A stretch of 64,000 bases of DNA from Xenorhabdus szentirmaii DSM 16338. Lineage in GTDB: Bacteria > Pseudomonadota > Gammaproteobacteria > Enterobacterales > Enterobacteriaceae. The DNA lies in NCBI RefSeq assembly GCF_002632585.1, contig NZ_NIBV01000002.1:1224613-1288612 (forward strand), in the 5' to 3' direction. A program made the translations under genes and the position numbers. Positions 1 through 10,900 of this stretch are shown one piece after another; the stretch's first letter is position 1, and each line of letters begins with the position of its first letter. Below the pieces are notes generated by a model. That model worked only from the letters and a program-made list of their open reading frames with translations. It did not search any database and was not told where the DNA came from.

Positions 1-13
1 AAGGGATGGTTGC

Positions 14-45
14 GGGGAAAACCAGAGTGATATCTGATTTTCCCC
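14..45. terminator. Inverted repeat downstream of the siderophore operon
   Basis: An 8-bp perfect inverted repeat, GGGGAAAA and TTTTCCCC, is separated by 16 nt. It lies about 80 nt past the stop codon of the last gene of the minus-strand siderophore operon. No clear T tract follows on the minus strand, so calling it a terminator is only a guess. Nothing else is recognisable in positions 1-127. Confidence 0.3.
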
Positions 46-127
46 AAGTACGGTGATTAAAAAATACTGTAACCCGAAATAAAGTGACTATTCAGGCAGC
101 AATAACGGTTTAATGCTGTCATTCGCG

Positions 128-3082
128 TTAGGAATGGACATATTTCATAATGCACTCAAGTTTTTCGCAGGTTTCCTGCCATTCCCGCTCTGGTTTTGAA
201 TCTCTGACAAGCCCTGCTCCCGCCTGAAGCCAGCTGCGTCCGTTATGCTGATAAAAAGAGCGTAATACCAGTGCGGCATCCAGTTTTCCTGTGCTGTCCA
301 ACATCATGACGCTACCGCTGTAAAGACGGCGTGGCTCACCTTCATAACGGGAAATAGCCTGTAAAGAGGGTTTTTTAGGTATTCCCGATGCGGTCACGGC
401 CGGGAACAAGGCAATGAAAGCATCCCAGCGATTTTTATCTGTTTGCAGTAAGCCTTTTACTCTGGATGCCAGATGTTGCACCGAACCACGTTTACGGATA
501 GCCATGAACTCAGATACCTGAAGTGTATCCGCCTGACAAATCAGTTCCAGCTCTTCCAATGCCAGCTTGACAGAAACCGCGTGCTCAGCGATTTCTTTAG
601 GATCAGAAAGCAAATCTTCCCGCAGTTTTTGATCTTGTTCCTCATCATGTGTCAATGCTCTGGTGCCTGCCAGTGGTTGGCTGTTGATCCAACCTGATTC
701 ATCTGCTTCAAGCACCGTTTCAGGGCTGAAACCATATACAGAATATTCTTCATCTTTTAAGAAAAAGGAGCGGGCTGGTGTATTGGCCTGACGTCCCAGC
801 CAATAGCTGCTTGTGATATTCACATGCTCACCAAGCTCAACTTTGCGTGACAGGATCACTTTTTGATAGTGCCCTGTGGCAATATCGTTAACCGCATTCG
901 CGACATTATCCTGATAATGTTTCATTGCGCCTTCGGTGCTGATAATTTCCAGTGGTTTTGCATCTGAAAACGCGGGAATGCCTGCTTGGTCAGCCAGTTT
1001 GATCTTCTCGCCCAGAAGAGCGACGTATTTTTCTTCAAGCGTTCTTATCAGAACCTGTCCCTGAGTTACGCGCAATTCATGTTGTGGGATCGTGAGCTTG
1101 ATCAGGGCTTCATTTTGTTGTTTTAGTGATGGATCTAAGGGGATGCCATAGATCAAATGGGACAATTCAAACAATGAGCGGCCATAAGCCCGCCAGTTTT
1201 CAATAGGCAATTCATTGAGTACTTGTTCCAGTTTCTGGCTTAGCGTATTGATATCATAGGGATGACGTTCTCCCTTTGCATCAGTTAATTGTCCTGATGC
1301 ATCAGCACTTATTGTAGCTGCACATCCTATTCCCAATGACCATTCTCCTTTCATTTCATAGAGCGTATAGGATTGGACATCATCATTTTCAAACCCGGTG
1401 AGCAAGTGGGTAACCAGATTTAAGGGCGCGCTGTTAATCGCGATTGTGTGTTCATGGTATTGTTGCATTGAACAATTATTTTCCTTGTTGGCGGTATAGT
1501 CTTCCTGTGCCATTTGCACTAACTGGCGTTTGTCAATTTTTCCTACGGTGGTTAATGGCCAATAAGCAACAAATAACCATTGATCCGGGATTTTGTGGCG
1601 TTGAACACCTTTTTGATACAAAAAGCCTTGTATATCGACAGATTCAGGTTGATTAATGTTCTTCGGAATACAAGCACAAATTCGTTCGCCCAAAAGTTCA
1701 TCAGGAACAGCAACAACAACAGCGTCATCAATATCCGGATGTTGCAGCAGCAATGTTTCTACTTCTTGTGTCGAGATTTTTTCACCGCTGCGATTAACTT
1801 GTTCCTTAATGCGGCCTTCAACAATCAGATTGCCATCAGCCCGCATGCGAACCAAATCGCCTGTACGGTAGAAACCGTCCGGCGTGAAAGCAACGGTATT
1901 ATGCTGTTCCGCACGGTAATAACCTGTAATGGTGTAAGGGCCTCGCGTAATCAGTTCGCCGACTTCACCGGAAGCAACCGGCTGTAAATTGGCATCAACG
2001 ATTTTGAGTTCATCTTCTTCTGATAATGGCCGTCCTTGGGTGTTAATGATGGCTTCATGAGGATCATTCAGTCGGGTATAGCAAAGTAACCCTTCGGCAG
2101 TGCCGAATACCTGTTGCAGAGGGCCAAGACGTGACATGACCTGTTTTGCCAGTTCCGGGGTAAGCCGGCCTCCGCCCACTTGTAAACAGCGCAGGGATGA
2201 AAGATCGCTTTGTTCCCAATCACGGGCCTGTTCCCAGAGACGGGCAAGTGCCGGGACTAATGCGACATGGGTCACTTTATGTTGTTCGATTAATGGCATG
2301 GCTTCGTCACAACTGGCGGTGTCACTCAAAAGTACACACCCCCCATGGGAAAGTGTCCCCAGAATGCCGGGGCTGCCTAAGGTGAAGTTATGGGCAACGG
2401 GCAATACCGCCAAGTAAACGCTTTCGGGGCTGATTGAGCATAAGCGGGCAGAGAGGACAAAATCGTAGGTATAGGCATCGTGAGTACGTGGAATTAATTT
2501 CGGTGTGCCTGTCGTTCCGCCTGAAAGCAGAAGTACCGCAATATCACCATAGCATGGGCCAGAAATATCCAGTGGTTCACCGTCAATGGAGGATAACGCA
2601 GTAAATTCTTCCGCTTCCCCGTCAACGATAATGTGTTTCATGTCAGGGCAGGATGCCATGACTTCCCGCGCCATTTCACGGTAATCAAAACCGTGGATGC
2701 AATCAGGAATAATGTAGGCCACTGGACGGGCAATCTGGCAAAGAGCATGAACATCATGCGCCCGCTGTGTCGGCATCAATAACACCGGATGGGCGCCCAG
2801 TCGGAACAGGGCAAAACAGGTAACGACAAAAGAGATGCGGTTAGACAATTGCACCATGATGTTATCACCACGACGTATTCCCTGTCGGAATAAACCGCTT
2901 GCCAGCCTTTCAGCAGATTGATGGAGTTCACGGTAGGTCATGCACTGATCCTGATAGATCAGTGCCGTGTTATCACCCCAGATTTTCGACCATCCGGCCA
3001 GCTGTTGGTCTATCGTCTGACCATTCCAAGGATAATCTGGTGTCATAGTCAGTTTTTTTTCCGGGATTGAATTAAGTGCCAT
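128..3082 (-). CDS. irp5-irp9: Fused salicyl-AMP ligase / salicylate synthase (YbtE/Irp5 + YbtS/Irp9)
   Basis: A 984-residue protein joins two enzymes that are separate in yersiniabactin systems. Residues 1 to about 535 are an ANL-superfamily aryl-acid ligase of the EntE/DhbE/YbtE type, with the phosphate loop LLSGGTTGTPK, FGTAEG, YRTGD and a C-terminal VGKIDKR lysine motif. It would activate salicylate and load it on the aryl carrier domain of HMWP2. Residues from about 550 to the end are a chorismate-using salicylate synthase with KVILSRKV, PLAGTR, SVQHLAS and a final WQETCEKLE segment. Each half has the usual length of the free enzyme (about 530 and 430 residues), and a short polar linker (TANKENN) joins them. 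The gene is last in the operon. Its ATG shares one base with the stop of the thioesterase gene (TAATG), implying translational coupling. The fusion is seen directly in one uninterrupted frame, and a sequencing artefact joining two genes is unlikely because the linker is in frame and polar. Confidence 0.93.
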   Translation of the reverse strand: MALNSIPEKKLTMTPDYPWNGQTIDQQLAGWSKIWGDNTALIYQDQCMTYRELHQSAERLASGLFRQGIRRGDNIMVQLSNRISFVVTCFALFRLGAHPVLLMPTQRAHDVHALCQIARPVAYIIPDCIHGFDYREMAREVMASCPDMKHIIVDGEAEEFTALSSIDGEPLDISGPCYGDIAVLLLSGGTTGTPKLIPRTHDAYTYDFVLSARLCSISPESVYLAVLPVAHNFTLGSPGILGTLSHGGCVLLSDTASCDEAMPLIEQHKVTHVALVPALARLWEQARDWEQSDLSSLRCLQVGGGRLTPELAKQVMSRLGPLQQVFGTAEGLLCYTRLNDPHEAIINTQGRPLSEEDELKIVDANLQPVASGEVGELITRGPYTITGYYRAEQHNTVAFTPDGFYRTGDLVRMRADGNLIVEGRIKEQVNRSGEKISTQEVETLLLQHPDIDDAVVVAVPDELLGERICACIPKNINQPESVDIQGFLYQKGVQRHKIPDQWLFVAYWPLTTVGKIDKRQLVQMAQEDYTANKENNCSMQQYHEHTIAINSAPLNLVTHLLTGFENDDVQSYTLYEMKGEWSLGIGCAATISADASGQLTDAKGERHPYDINTLSQKLEQVLNELPIENWRAYGRSLFELSHLIYGIPLDPSLKQQNEALIKLTIPQHELRVTQGQVLIRTLEEKYVALLGEKIKLADQAGIPAFSDAKPLEIISTEGAMKHYQDNVANAVNDIATGHYQKVILSRKVELGEHVNITSSYWLGRQANTPARSFFLKDEEYSVYGFSPETVLEADESGWINSQPLAGTRALTHDEEQDQKLREDLLSDPKEIAEHAVSVKLALEELELICQADTLQVSEFMAIRKRGSVQHLASRVKGLLQTDKNRWDAFIALFPAVTASGIPKKPSLQAISRYEGEPRRLYSGSVMMLDSTGKLDAALVLRSFYQHNGRSWLQAGAGLVRDSKPEREWQETCEKLECIMKYVHS

Positions 3083-3885
3083 TATGCGAACTCCTGTGGA
3101 TAAACTTCTTGCATAAATTGGGTAATGTGACGAATAAAACTTTGTGGTTTTTGCGTGATATAAAAATGGTTGCCGACAATTTCCTGGCAGCCATGGGAAA
3201 GATCTTGGTTATCGCCGGCAAGCCAGTGATGCCATTGTTGAACCTCCAGCGCAGAGGCTTCTTTGTCTTCGTTGCCATAAAGCAACAGGGTAGGCGTTTG
3301 TAGTTTGACTGAATCAGACTGAATCACCCGGTGATAATGCTCTGTAGCGCAAAAATCAGCGCGCAGCATAGGTAAAAACAGCGACAGCAATCCGGGGTCT
3401 TCCTGTAATAAGGGGCTGCAACCACCGATATCGATCAGTTGTTCAATGAATTCACGATCAGGTAACCCGCTTAATTTGCGCCGGGATTGAAGGTGGGGGG
3501 CATGACACCCCGAAAGTACCAGTGCCTTTGGCGGACAGTGGTGTTGTTCAAGGCGCTGGCAAGCCTCAAAAGCGACCTGAGCCCCCATGCTGTGGCCGAC
3601 CAGTATCAAATTTTTTCTCTGTTGTGGTGAGAGTGACACAATCAAATCCGAGAGTGATTGCGCCAATGGCGCAATTTGGGTGGCCGCATGTTCATTCATG
3701 CGGCTGTCACGTCCGGGATAAATCACCAGTGAAACAGCAATGTCCTGATTTTCCAATGTGGTCCATTGGCGAAAAGCACTGCTGCTGCCCCCGGCAAAGG
3801 GGCAGATCAACAGGGTATATTTAGGTTCATCGCGAGAAGCCAGACATGGGCGTATCATCGGATGGGCAGGGAGTGTCCATTTCAT
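3082..3885 (-). CDS. irp4: Type II (external) thioesterase, YbtT/Irp4-like
   Basis: A 267-residue alpha/beta hydrolase of the NRPS-associated editing thioesterase family. It has the early LLICPFAGGSSSAFR segment, the nucleophile elbow GHSMGAQ, and a C-terminal GNHFYI histidine. By family it removes wrong or stalled acyl groups from carrier domains of HMWP1 and HMWP2. The ORF can start at 3891, but AAGGA is then only 3 nt from the ATG. The ATG at 3885 has about 9 nt spacing and forms a TGATG overlap with the reductase stop, so I prefer 3885. It is sandwiched between the reductase and ligase-synthase genes. Confidence 0.92.
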   Translation of the reverse strand: MKWTLPAHPMIRPCLASRDEPKYTLLICPFAGGSSSAFRQWTTLENQDIAVSLVIYPGRDSRMNEHAATQIAPLAQSLSDLIVSLSPQQRKNLILVGHSMGAQVAFEACQRLEQHHCPPKALVLSGCHAPHLQSRRKLSGLPDREFIEQLIDIGGCSPLLQEDPGLLSLFLPMLRADFCATEHYHRVIQSDSVKLQTPTLLLYGNEDKEASALEVQQWHHWLAGDNQDLSHGCQEIVGNHFYITQKPQSFIRHITQFMQEVYPQEFA

Positions 3886-4982
3886 CAGCATTCTTCCTTG
3901 GCCAGCATCAATTGAACCGGCTCAATCCAGACCGGAGGCGATAAATCCTGAATCACAGGCTCTCCCATCATTCGCAGAATTTGTTGCCACAGATCCGCCA
4001 ACTGCCATTGATAATTCTGGCTGAAAGCAACGGGGCAAGGTGCACCACCCAATACAGAAGAGAAAGCACTGAGCAGCTCGGCGACACCTTCAGCACCGTC
4101 ACATTCAAAGGCCGTCATCCAGTCTTTTGTCGCCGGGCACAGGATCTGGGAGGTGGCATGGTGCTGGTAAGCCCCATCCGGCTGACAGGCGGTCAGATAG
4201 AGGCTCTGGCTATTGTTCAGATGGTTCGGGGCATGCAGGACCGGTGTCCAAATCACCGGTCCATAACTGGCTTCCTGGGTCAGATAACCCGCAGGCCAAA
4301 TGAGCGTCATTTTGTGCATGACAAGGTTATGCATATCGGGATCTTTGAGGTCGAGATAGCTTTGCACGTCCAACGCGATGGAAGTCCCGGCAAAACTCAG
4401 CTCAAAGCAATGAAACGCATTACTCCGCTGACCGGTATGGCGTATCTTTACCTGCTCTGGGCATTGGCAGGCCTGTAGCAATAGATCAAGTGAAGAGAAC
4501 AGCAACTGGCGGCTGGTGGTCAGATAGCCGGCCATCGCTTGTTGCTGTGACAATTGATTGACCTGATGGGCTGCGTGCAGCCAGCTTCTGCCTGCATGGC
4601 ACTGGCTGTAAAAACTGTTTACCCAAAACTTCACACCCAGCCTGTCAGCGGTTGTTTGGTGTCTTTTGATGGCATCTGCATCAAGGGGGTGTTCCTGAAT
4701 GACCGAAATTCCCCGTTGCAACAATGCCTGAGTCAGTTGATCACCTTTTCCGCCAATCACCTCTGCGCGGATGACCACACAGGCAATGTCAATGTCGTCC
4801 GGCAATTCATCCAATGAACGGAACAGAGGGACATTGAAATCACGGGCAAGCTGCTGTGAGCGAGGGCTTCCCTGCGCCAGAATTCCGGCCAGCACCAGAT
4901 TTGGCCGGGATTGCATAAATGCATTGAGGTACAGCTCGCCAAATTTTGCACCGACAATCAGAACCCGTTGTGGCTTTATCAT
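3885..4982 (-). CDS. irp3: Thiazolinyl imide reductase, YbtU/Irp3-like
   Basis: A 365-residue Gfo/Idh-type reductase with an N-terminal nucleotide-binding start (VLIVGAKFGELYLNAF). The family reduces one thiazoline ring to thiazolidine with NADPH while the chain is still bound to HMWP2 or HMWP1. The length matches Irp3/YbtU/PchG. The ATG overlaps the stop of the HMWP1 gene as ATGA and the stop overlaps the next gene, so it is a coupled member of the operon. Its presence predicts at least one thiazolidine in the product. Confidence 0.92.
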   Translation of the reverse strand: MIKPQRVLIVGAKFGELYLNAFMQSRPNLVLAGILAQGSPRSQQLARDFNVPLFRSLDELPDDIDIACVVIRAEVIGGKGDQLTQALLQRGISVIQEHPLDADAIKRHQTTADRLGVKFWVNSFYSQCHAGRSWLHAAHQVNQLSQQQAMAGYLTTSRQLLFSSLDLLLQACQCPEQVKIRHTGQRSNAFHCFELSFAGTSIALDVQSYLDLKDPDMHNLVMHKMTLIWPAGYLTQEASYGPVIWTPVLHAPNHLNNSQSLYLTACQPDGAYQHHATSQILCPATKDWMTAFECDGAEGVAELLSAFSSVLGGAPCPVAFSQNYQWQLADLWQQILRMMGEPVIQDLSPPVWIEPVQLMLAKEEC

Positions 4983-7900
4983 ATGTTCTCCTTAACAGGC
5001 TCAATAGCCGGGATTGAATTCAGGATATTGTTCAGACAAGTCACCAAGGTGCTGACATGTCCGGGTTGGAATAAGCTGTAATGATCACCATCAAGCTGCG
5101 TCACATTGACTGGCCCGAACGCTTGCCAGCCGAGATCCGCTGAGGTGATAGTGGTCAGGTCGAGATAATCCATAAAATCAGGCAATGCTTGAGTTGCCTG
5201 AACAAGGGAGAAAGGCTGAGGAGAGCGCGGCGGATGATAATCGACCAATGCGCGCAGGTTATGGTGCCATACGGTATAAAGTTCAGTCAGCGAGCTGTCG
5301 AATTTTGCGGACAATGGCAAGGCTTCGGACAATGCTTGCAGGAATGTCTCAGTATCAGCGGTGATCGCATGATTATCCAGAGCCAGATCAGGGAATTGCC
5401 CTTGTAAATCCAACAGGAAATGGCGATGGCCGAACGTGTCATCCAATATCAGGTCAGTACGTACATTCGGGGCAAAACTATCAATCAGAATACAGTGAGA
5501 AACCTGTTCCCCCACAGCACGTAACTGATGGGCCATTTCGTAGGCGACTAATCCGCCAAAAGACCAGCCTGCCAGTGCATAAGGGCCTTCTGGCTGGAGT
5601 GCCCGGATTTGGTTGATATAATTGGTTGCCAGTGCCGCAACGGATGGGGCATCAGTATTCAGGCTTTCTGGCGTAAATGCCAGACCAATCAGGCGACGGT
5701 CACCAAAAGCAGTGGCTAAATGGTGGTATCCCAACAGATGACCACCAATCGGATGGACGATAAATAAAGTCGGCTTTTCCGTATTTCCTTCGTTTAAAAC
5801 AATCCCCTGAGAGATGTTTTCCGGTTGATGCTCAATAAATTCAGCCAGGGAATGCACGGTATCGTAAGTTTGCAGCAGGCTGAGCGGATATTGGCGGTTA
5901 AACGTCTGGTTGATTTTCATCATCAGACGCACCGCGGCAAGGGAATCTCCGCCAAGAACAAAGAAACTTTCATGCACATTGATACCCTGTTGTTCCAATA
6001 CAGATTCCCACAAACTCAATACAGTACGCCCTGTTGTTGTATTGAAAACAGTATTGAAAACAGTATTGAGAGCAGCATTGGATGCGGCATTGAGAACAGG
6101 ACTCACGGCCCCGGACTGCATTGAATGAATATTTTGCTCTTTTTCAGCCAGATCAGCTTCAGCCAAATCCATTAACGTCCGTCTGTCGATTTTACCGTTG
6201 TCGGAAACAGGCATTGTTTCGAGCATGATAAACCGCTGCGGGCACATCCAGATTGGCAGAGTTTGCTGTAACCAATGAGGCAATACAGGTAAAAGTTCGG
6301 CAGATGCCGGTGCATCGTCAGTTAAACGTAAGCCCGCAACCAACTGCAACGCACCGGTTGAAGCAGTATGAGCAAATACGATGGCCTGTTGTACCGCAGG
6401 ATGTTCACACAAGCGATGTTCGATTTCGCCGAGTTCAATCCGGTAACCGCGAATTTTCACTTGGTGATCGTTGCGTCCCAGAAATTCGATATTGCCGTCC
6501 GGAAGCCAGCGTCCTAAGTCACCAGTGCGATAAAGCCGTTCACCCGTTTGGGGATGTGTGATAAATGCCTGCGCTGTTTTTTCAGCATCGGCCCAATAAC
6601 CCTGCGCCAGCCCTGAGCCGCCAATATACAGCTCACCGGTTACCCAGACCGGGCAAGGCGAAAGGGCGGCATTGAGCACATGGAAAGTCTGATTGCTCAG
6701 TGGCTTGCCATAGGGAATGCTGCGCCAATTTGGATCAACCTGTGCAATGGGGTAGGCAATGGACCAAATTGATGCTTCCGTTGCACCGCCTAAACTGAGG
6801 AGGTTGAGCGCAGGGTGCAGGGCATATAATTTTTCCGGCAAATGGGTAGGTATCCAATCTCCGCTCATCAATACCCAACGCAGGCCATTCAGGGAATGTG
6901 AATGATTTTGGGTATATTCTTCAAGCAGTTGCACAAATGCAGGAACCGAGTTCCAGACAGTCACAGACTCTTGGTGCAACCATGCCAACAATCGATCAGG
7001 CTGCCGATTATCTCCCGCAGAAGGGATAACCAATTTTGCCCCACAGCTCAGAGGGCCGAATAAGTCGTAGACGGAGAGATCGAAAGTTAATTCTGAGATT
7101 GCCAGTACACTATCGTGCTCATTGAGCGCGATGCGTTGGTTAATATCAAGGATAGTATTGACCGCGCCCTGATGATCAATCATGACACCTTTCGGTTTTC
7201 CGGTTGAGCCGGAAGTGAAGATGACATAAGCCAGATCTGCCGGATGTGCAGGTAAACATGGCTTGCTGGTGGCCGCAGGCAAGTTGCTGAGCAATGTTTC
7301 ATCCAGAGAGATAACACGTGAATGTTCAGGCCAGTGAATTTGTTGAGCAAACTGGGGTTGCGTCAGTACCGTATCCACTTCTCCTGATGCCAGAAGTTGA
7401 TGAATGCGCTGTTGCGGATAGCTGGCATCAATGGGCAGGTAAGCACGCCCCGTCAATAGAATGGCAATGACTGCAACAACCTGTTCCCAGCCTTTTTCCA
7501 TCACCACCCCAATCAAAGATGATGCTTGATCCCCTTGTGCTTGCAGGTGAGCAGCCAGTGTCAGGCTTTGTGACCACAAAGTGCAGTAATCTATCTGGCG
7601 GGAAGCATCGACAACGGCAGTGCGTTGTGGATAACGATTTACAGCGTGTTCAATCAGCGAACAAAGTGTGTGTGATGGAAAATCACGTCTTGTTGCATTG
7701 CTGATTTGACATAAAGCCCGATCGTGTGCCGGAAGCCAGTCAGGAATCGGGTTGCTCCAGATGTAATCCGGCTCCAGCAAGGTAGCCACGCAAGCCTGAT
7801 AATGAGCAAACATATTTTCTGCTACTTGTGGCTGGAACAACTGCGGCAAAATTGCCCATTGTATGGTCACGCCACCTTCTGCCCGGGAAATCAGCATACA

Positions 7901-10900
7901 ATCGAGATAAACATGGGGTGTTTGCGCCCCAAAAAGATTCAGGGTGCCTAGTCCTGAAGGCCCTTTACCTGCCGTACCGGTTGTATCATTGAATACAATC
8001 GGCATACCTGCATTCAGATTGTGGCGATGCTGGTTTTTCTCCCTGAGCACGAGTTGTCCGTCAAACAGGGCATGTTGAAGATCAGCCAGCCATTGTTTTT
8101 GTATTCTGTTGACGGCATCGCTGAACCCGGCGGTATTGCGCAAGTCAACTTCCAGCAACGAAGTTGTGGACAGATTACCGACCAGTGTGTCGCAATGTTG
8201 TGGCATTAACAGCCGATTGCCATGCAAGACATTGATCGTGAAATGTGCGTTGCTGCTCCATACCGACAGAACATGGGCAAACAGAGTGAGCATCACTTGT
8301 GATGGTGACACACGGTGTTCTGCTGCACGTTGCTGCAAACGTTGCCATTGCTGCGGAGTGATAACACCCGTCAGGCACTGCTGATCCAATTCCAGTGATT
8401 GGCTGCTTTTCAGCGGTAACATCGGTGCATCAGGCAGTGAAGGCAAACGGTCGAGCCAGTATTGTCGGCTTTGTTGCCAGGTTTCCCCGGACTTTTCATC
8501 TTCCAACGCCTGAATGTAATCGCCAATGGTGGCGAGCTGAGGCTCTGGCTGCCAATCCACCGCCTGATACCATTGATGTAAATCACGCAGGATTAATGTC
8601 AGGCTTTTTCCGTCCGCGACCACTAAATCAACGGTCAAATGCAATAGATATGCGCGATCATCGATATGGTGCAGGGTCAGGTCAAACAGTGGCCAGCTAT
8701 CGCTGGGAACGCCCTGAGTGCGCAATGTATTGCGGGCATGGGCCAGCTTCGTTTCCCGCTCATCTGGCGTCATATTGCGATAATCAATCACTGTCGGTGC
8801 ATAATGGGGAACTTCCGGCAGAATATGGTATTGCCCGTCTTTCACATAACCGCGCAATTGCGCATGATGATTTATCACGCGATCCCAAGCTGCTGTGAAA
8901 CGAGGAAGATCCAATGTATCCATTGCCAGTTCAGCGTAGAAATGGGCGATGCCATTACCGAACTGGAACAGTTGGCTTTCTCCCAGCCAATAAGCGTATT
9001 GGAGAGGAGTGAGTGGCAGAATTTCTTCCGATGCCAAAGCCGGTGCTGCCTGAGACAATGCAACCGGTATTTCTGGCGTGAGTTCAACCGCCCGCAAGGT
9101 GCGGCAGAATTCGCTTAACTTGGGGTATTCAAACAATTTTTGCAGATTGGCTTGCCCGTAACCCTGACGGCGTAATTGCACGACCATGCGGGTCGCAATC
9201 AAGCTATCCCCGCCACTTTGGAAAAAGTCGCTGTGCCGTTGTACCGGCTGAGTCAGCAGTGAATTCCAAAGCGCGATCACGTCCTGTTCAATATCGCTCT
9301 GTTCAGTATCATGGAAATCATGGGACAGATCACCGGCGGTATCAGATTGTCCGGTTTTTGCAGCGGATGGCTGTGGGGTTCTTTCTTGAGTGATCACAGA
9401 CAACGGTAACTGCTCTTGTTGCTGAATATGCAGCGGATAGGGCAACATTGAGAATTGTGCTGCTATTTCACTGAGGTTCAGGCGAGATTGTTGTCCTGAC
9501 TGTGCCAGAATCAATTGTTGATGCAATTCCGGGCCGTCTTGCCCCGGCCATTCCAGTGAAACCCGATAACCGGATTTTTCCAGACACTGGCGCCAGCCTG
9601 CCAGTTCCAGCAGTGCACTCTCATTATCATCATGATTGCCGCGATCGTCAGTCCAGGCATTGATGCCTTCAATAAACCCGACACTCGCGAGTTGCATGGC
9701 ACTGTCACGCTTGGTGGATTCGATAATCAGCAGCCATCCACCGGATTTCAGTAATCGGGACAAACGCTTCAGGGTGTTATTCAGATGGGTGGCATCATGT
9801 AAAACATTAACCGCCATAATCAGGTCATAACCGGATTCAGGGTGCTGACCAAAATCGATGTGCTGGTTAATGTCGAACAGGGCAAATTTTACGGTTTCGC
9901 CATACTGATTGAGTAATTGTCGGGCATCATCCAAAAATAGCGGTGAAATATCCGTAAAGTGATAACTTTCAATGCAATGTGCATTCTGTTTAAGCACTTT
10001 TTGTGATGTAGCCCCTGTTCCTGCGCCGACTTCCAGCATCGTGAAATGCTCAGATGACTGACTCAATTGCCGGATAATTTCAGCGGCAGTCCGGTTCAGG
10101 CAGTGTAATGCCGGATTTTCACTGTAAAGGCTGGCCGTGGTTTGTTTATCGGCAAACAGCAATTCCAATGCATTGTTTTGTCCGGCAAGCAGGGTGTCAT
10201 GTTGTTCGATACAGGTCGCAACATAACGGCTGATGGCCTGACACCACACCGCATCATCTAATTTTGCTGTTGGAGCCGGAATTTGGCGGAGTGATTGCAG
10301 GCAACGATAATTGTCACCGGTTTTTTCAATGAAACCCCGATTGCCCAATAGTGCCAGCCATTGCTTGAGCAGGCGTTGATACTGTGGGGCCAATTGTAAG
10401 CACCGGGCAATTTCTTCCCGGCTATGACACTGTTGTGGTGCAGCAAATAAATGATGACGCAACAGTGTCTTGGCAAGGCCGAATAGGGCTTGTTGCTCAA
10501 TGTGTTGCCATGAACACTCGAACGACTGCTGTTCTTCTGGTGTCGGTAACGGCAGTGTATCGGTGTTTATTGCCTGTGCTTCGGCCTGCATCGCGGGCAG
10601 TGGCAAAGAGGCATTGTCTTCCGCAACTAACCACAGGTCATAACCTTGGGCATTATCACTGATATCACCGATGGTATTGCCATTATCCAATGCCTTATTT
10701 TGACGTGGCTGGATCTCAGCTAACCGTATTTCAGGCTTAGTGCGCAGCCATTCTTCCGCCTGACGCAATTCAGGATGTTGCGGCCAGAAGTCATAACGTG
10801 CGTGACCGGCGGGCGGGATCTTAAGGTCATAAAGCCCGGTACTGTCTGCCTGATGGCAAATTTGGGCTAACAGGGCATTGTAAGCGGCAAACAGGCCCTC

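Noticed and set aside
8395..9118. Long plus-strand frames opposite the megasynthase genes
   Set aside because: They are shadows of the minus-strand coding frame, with no family resemblance and no ribosome sites of note.
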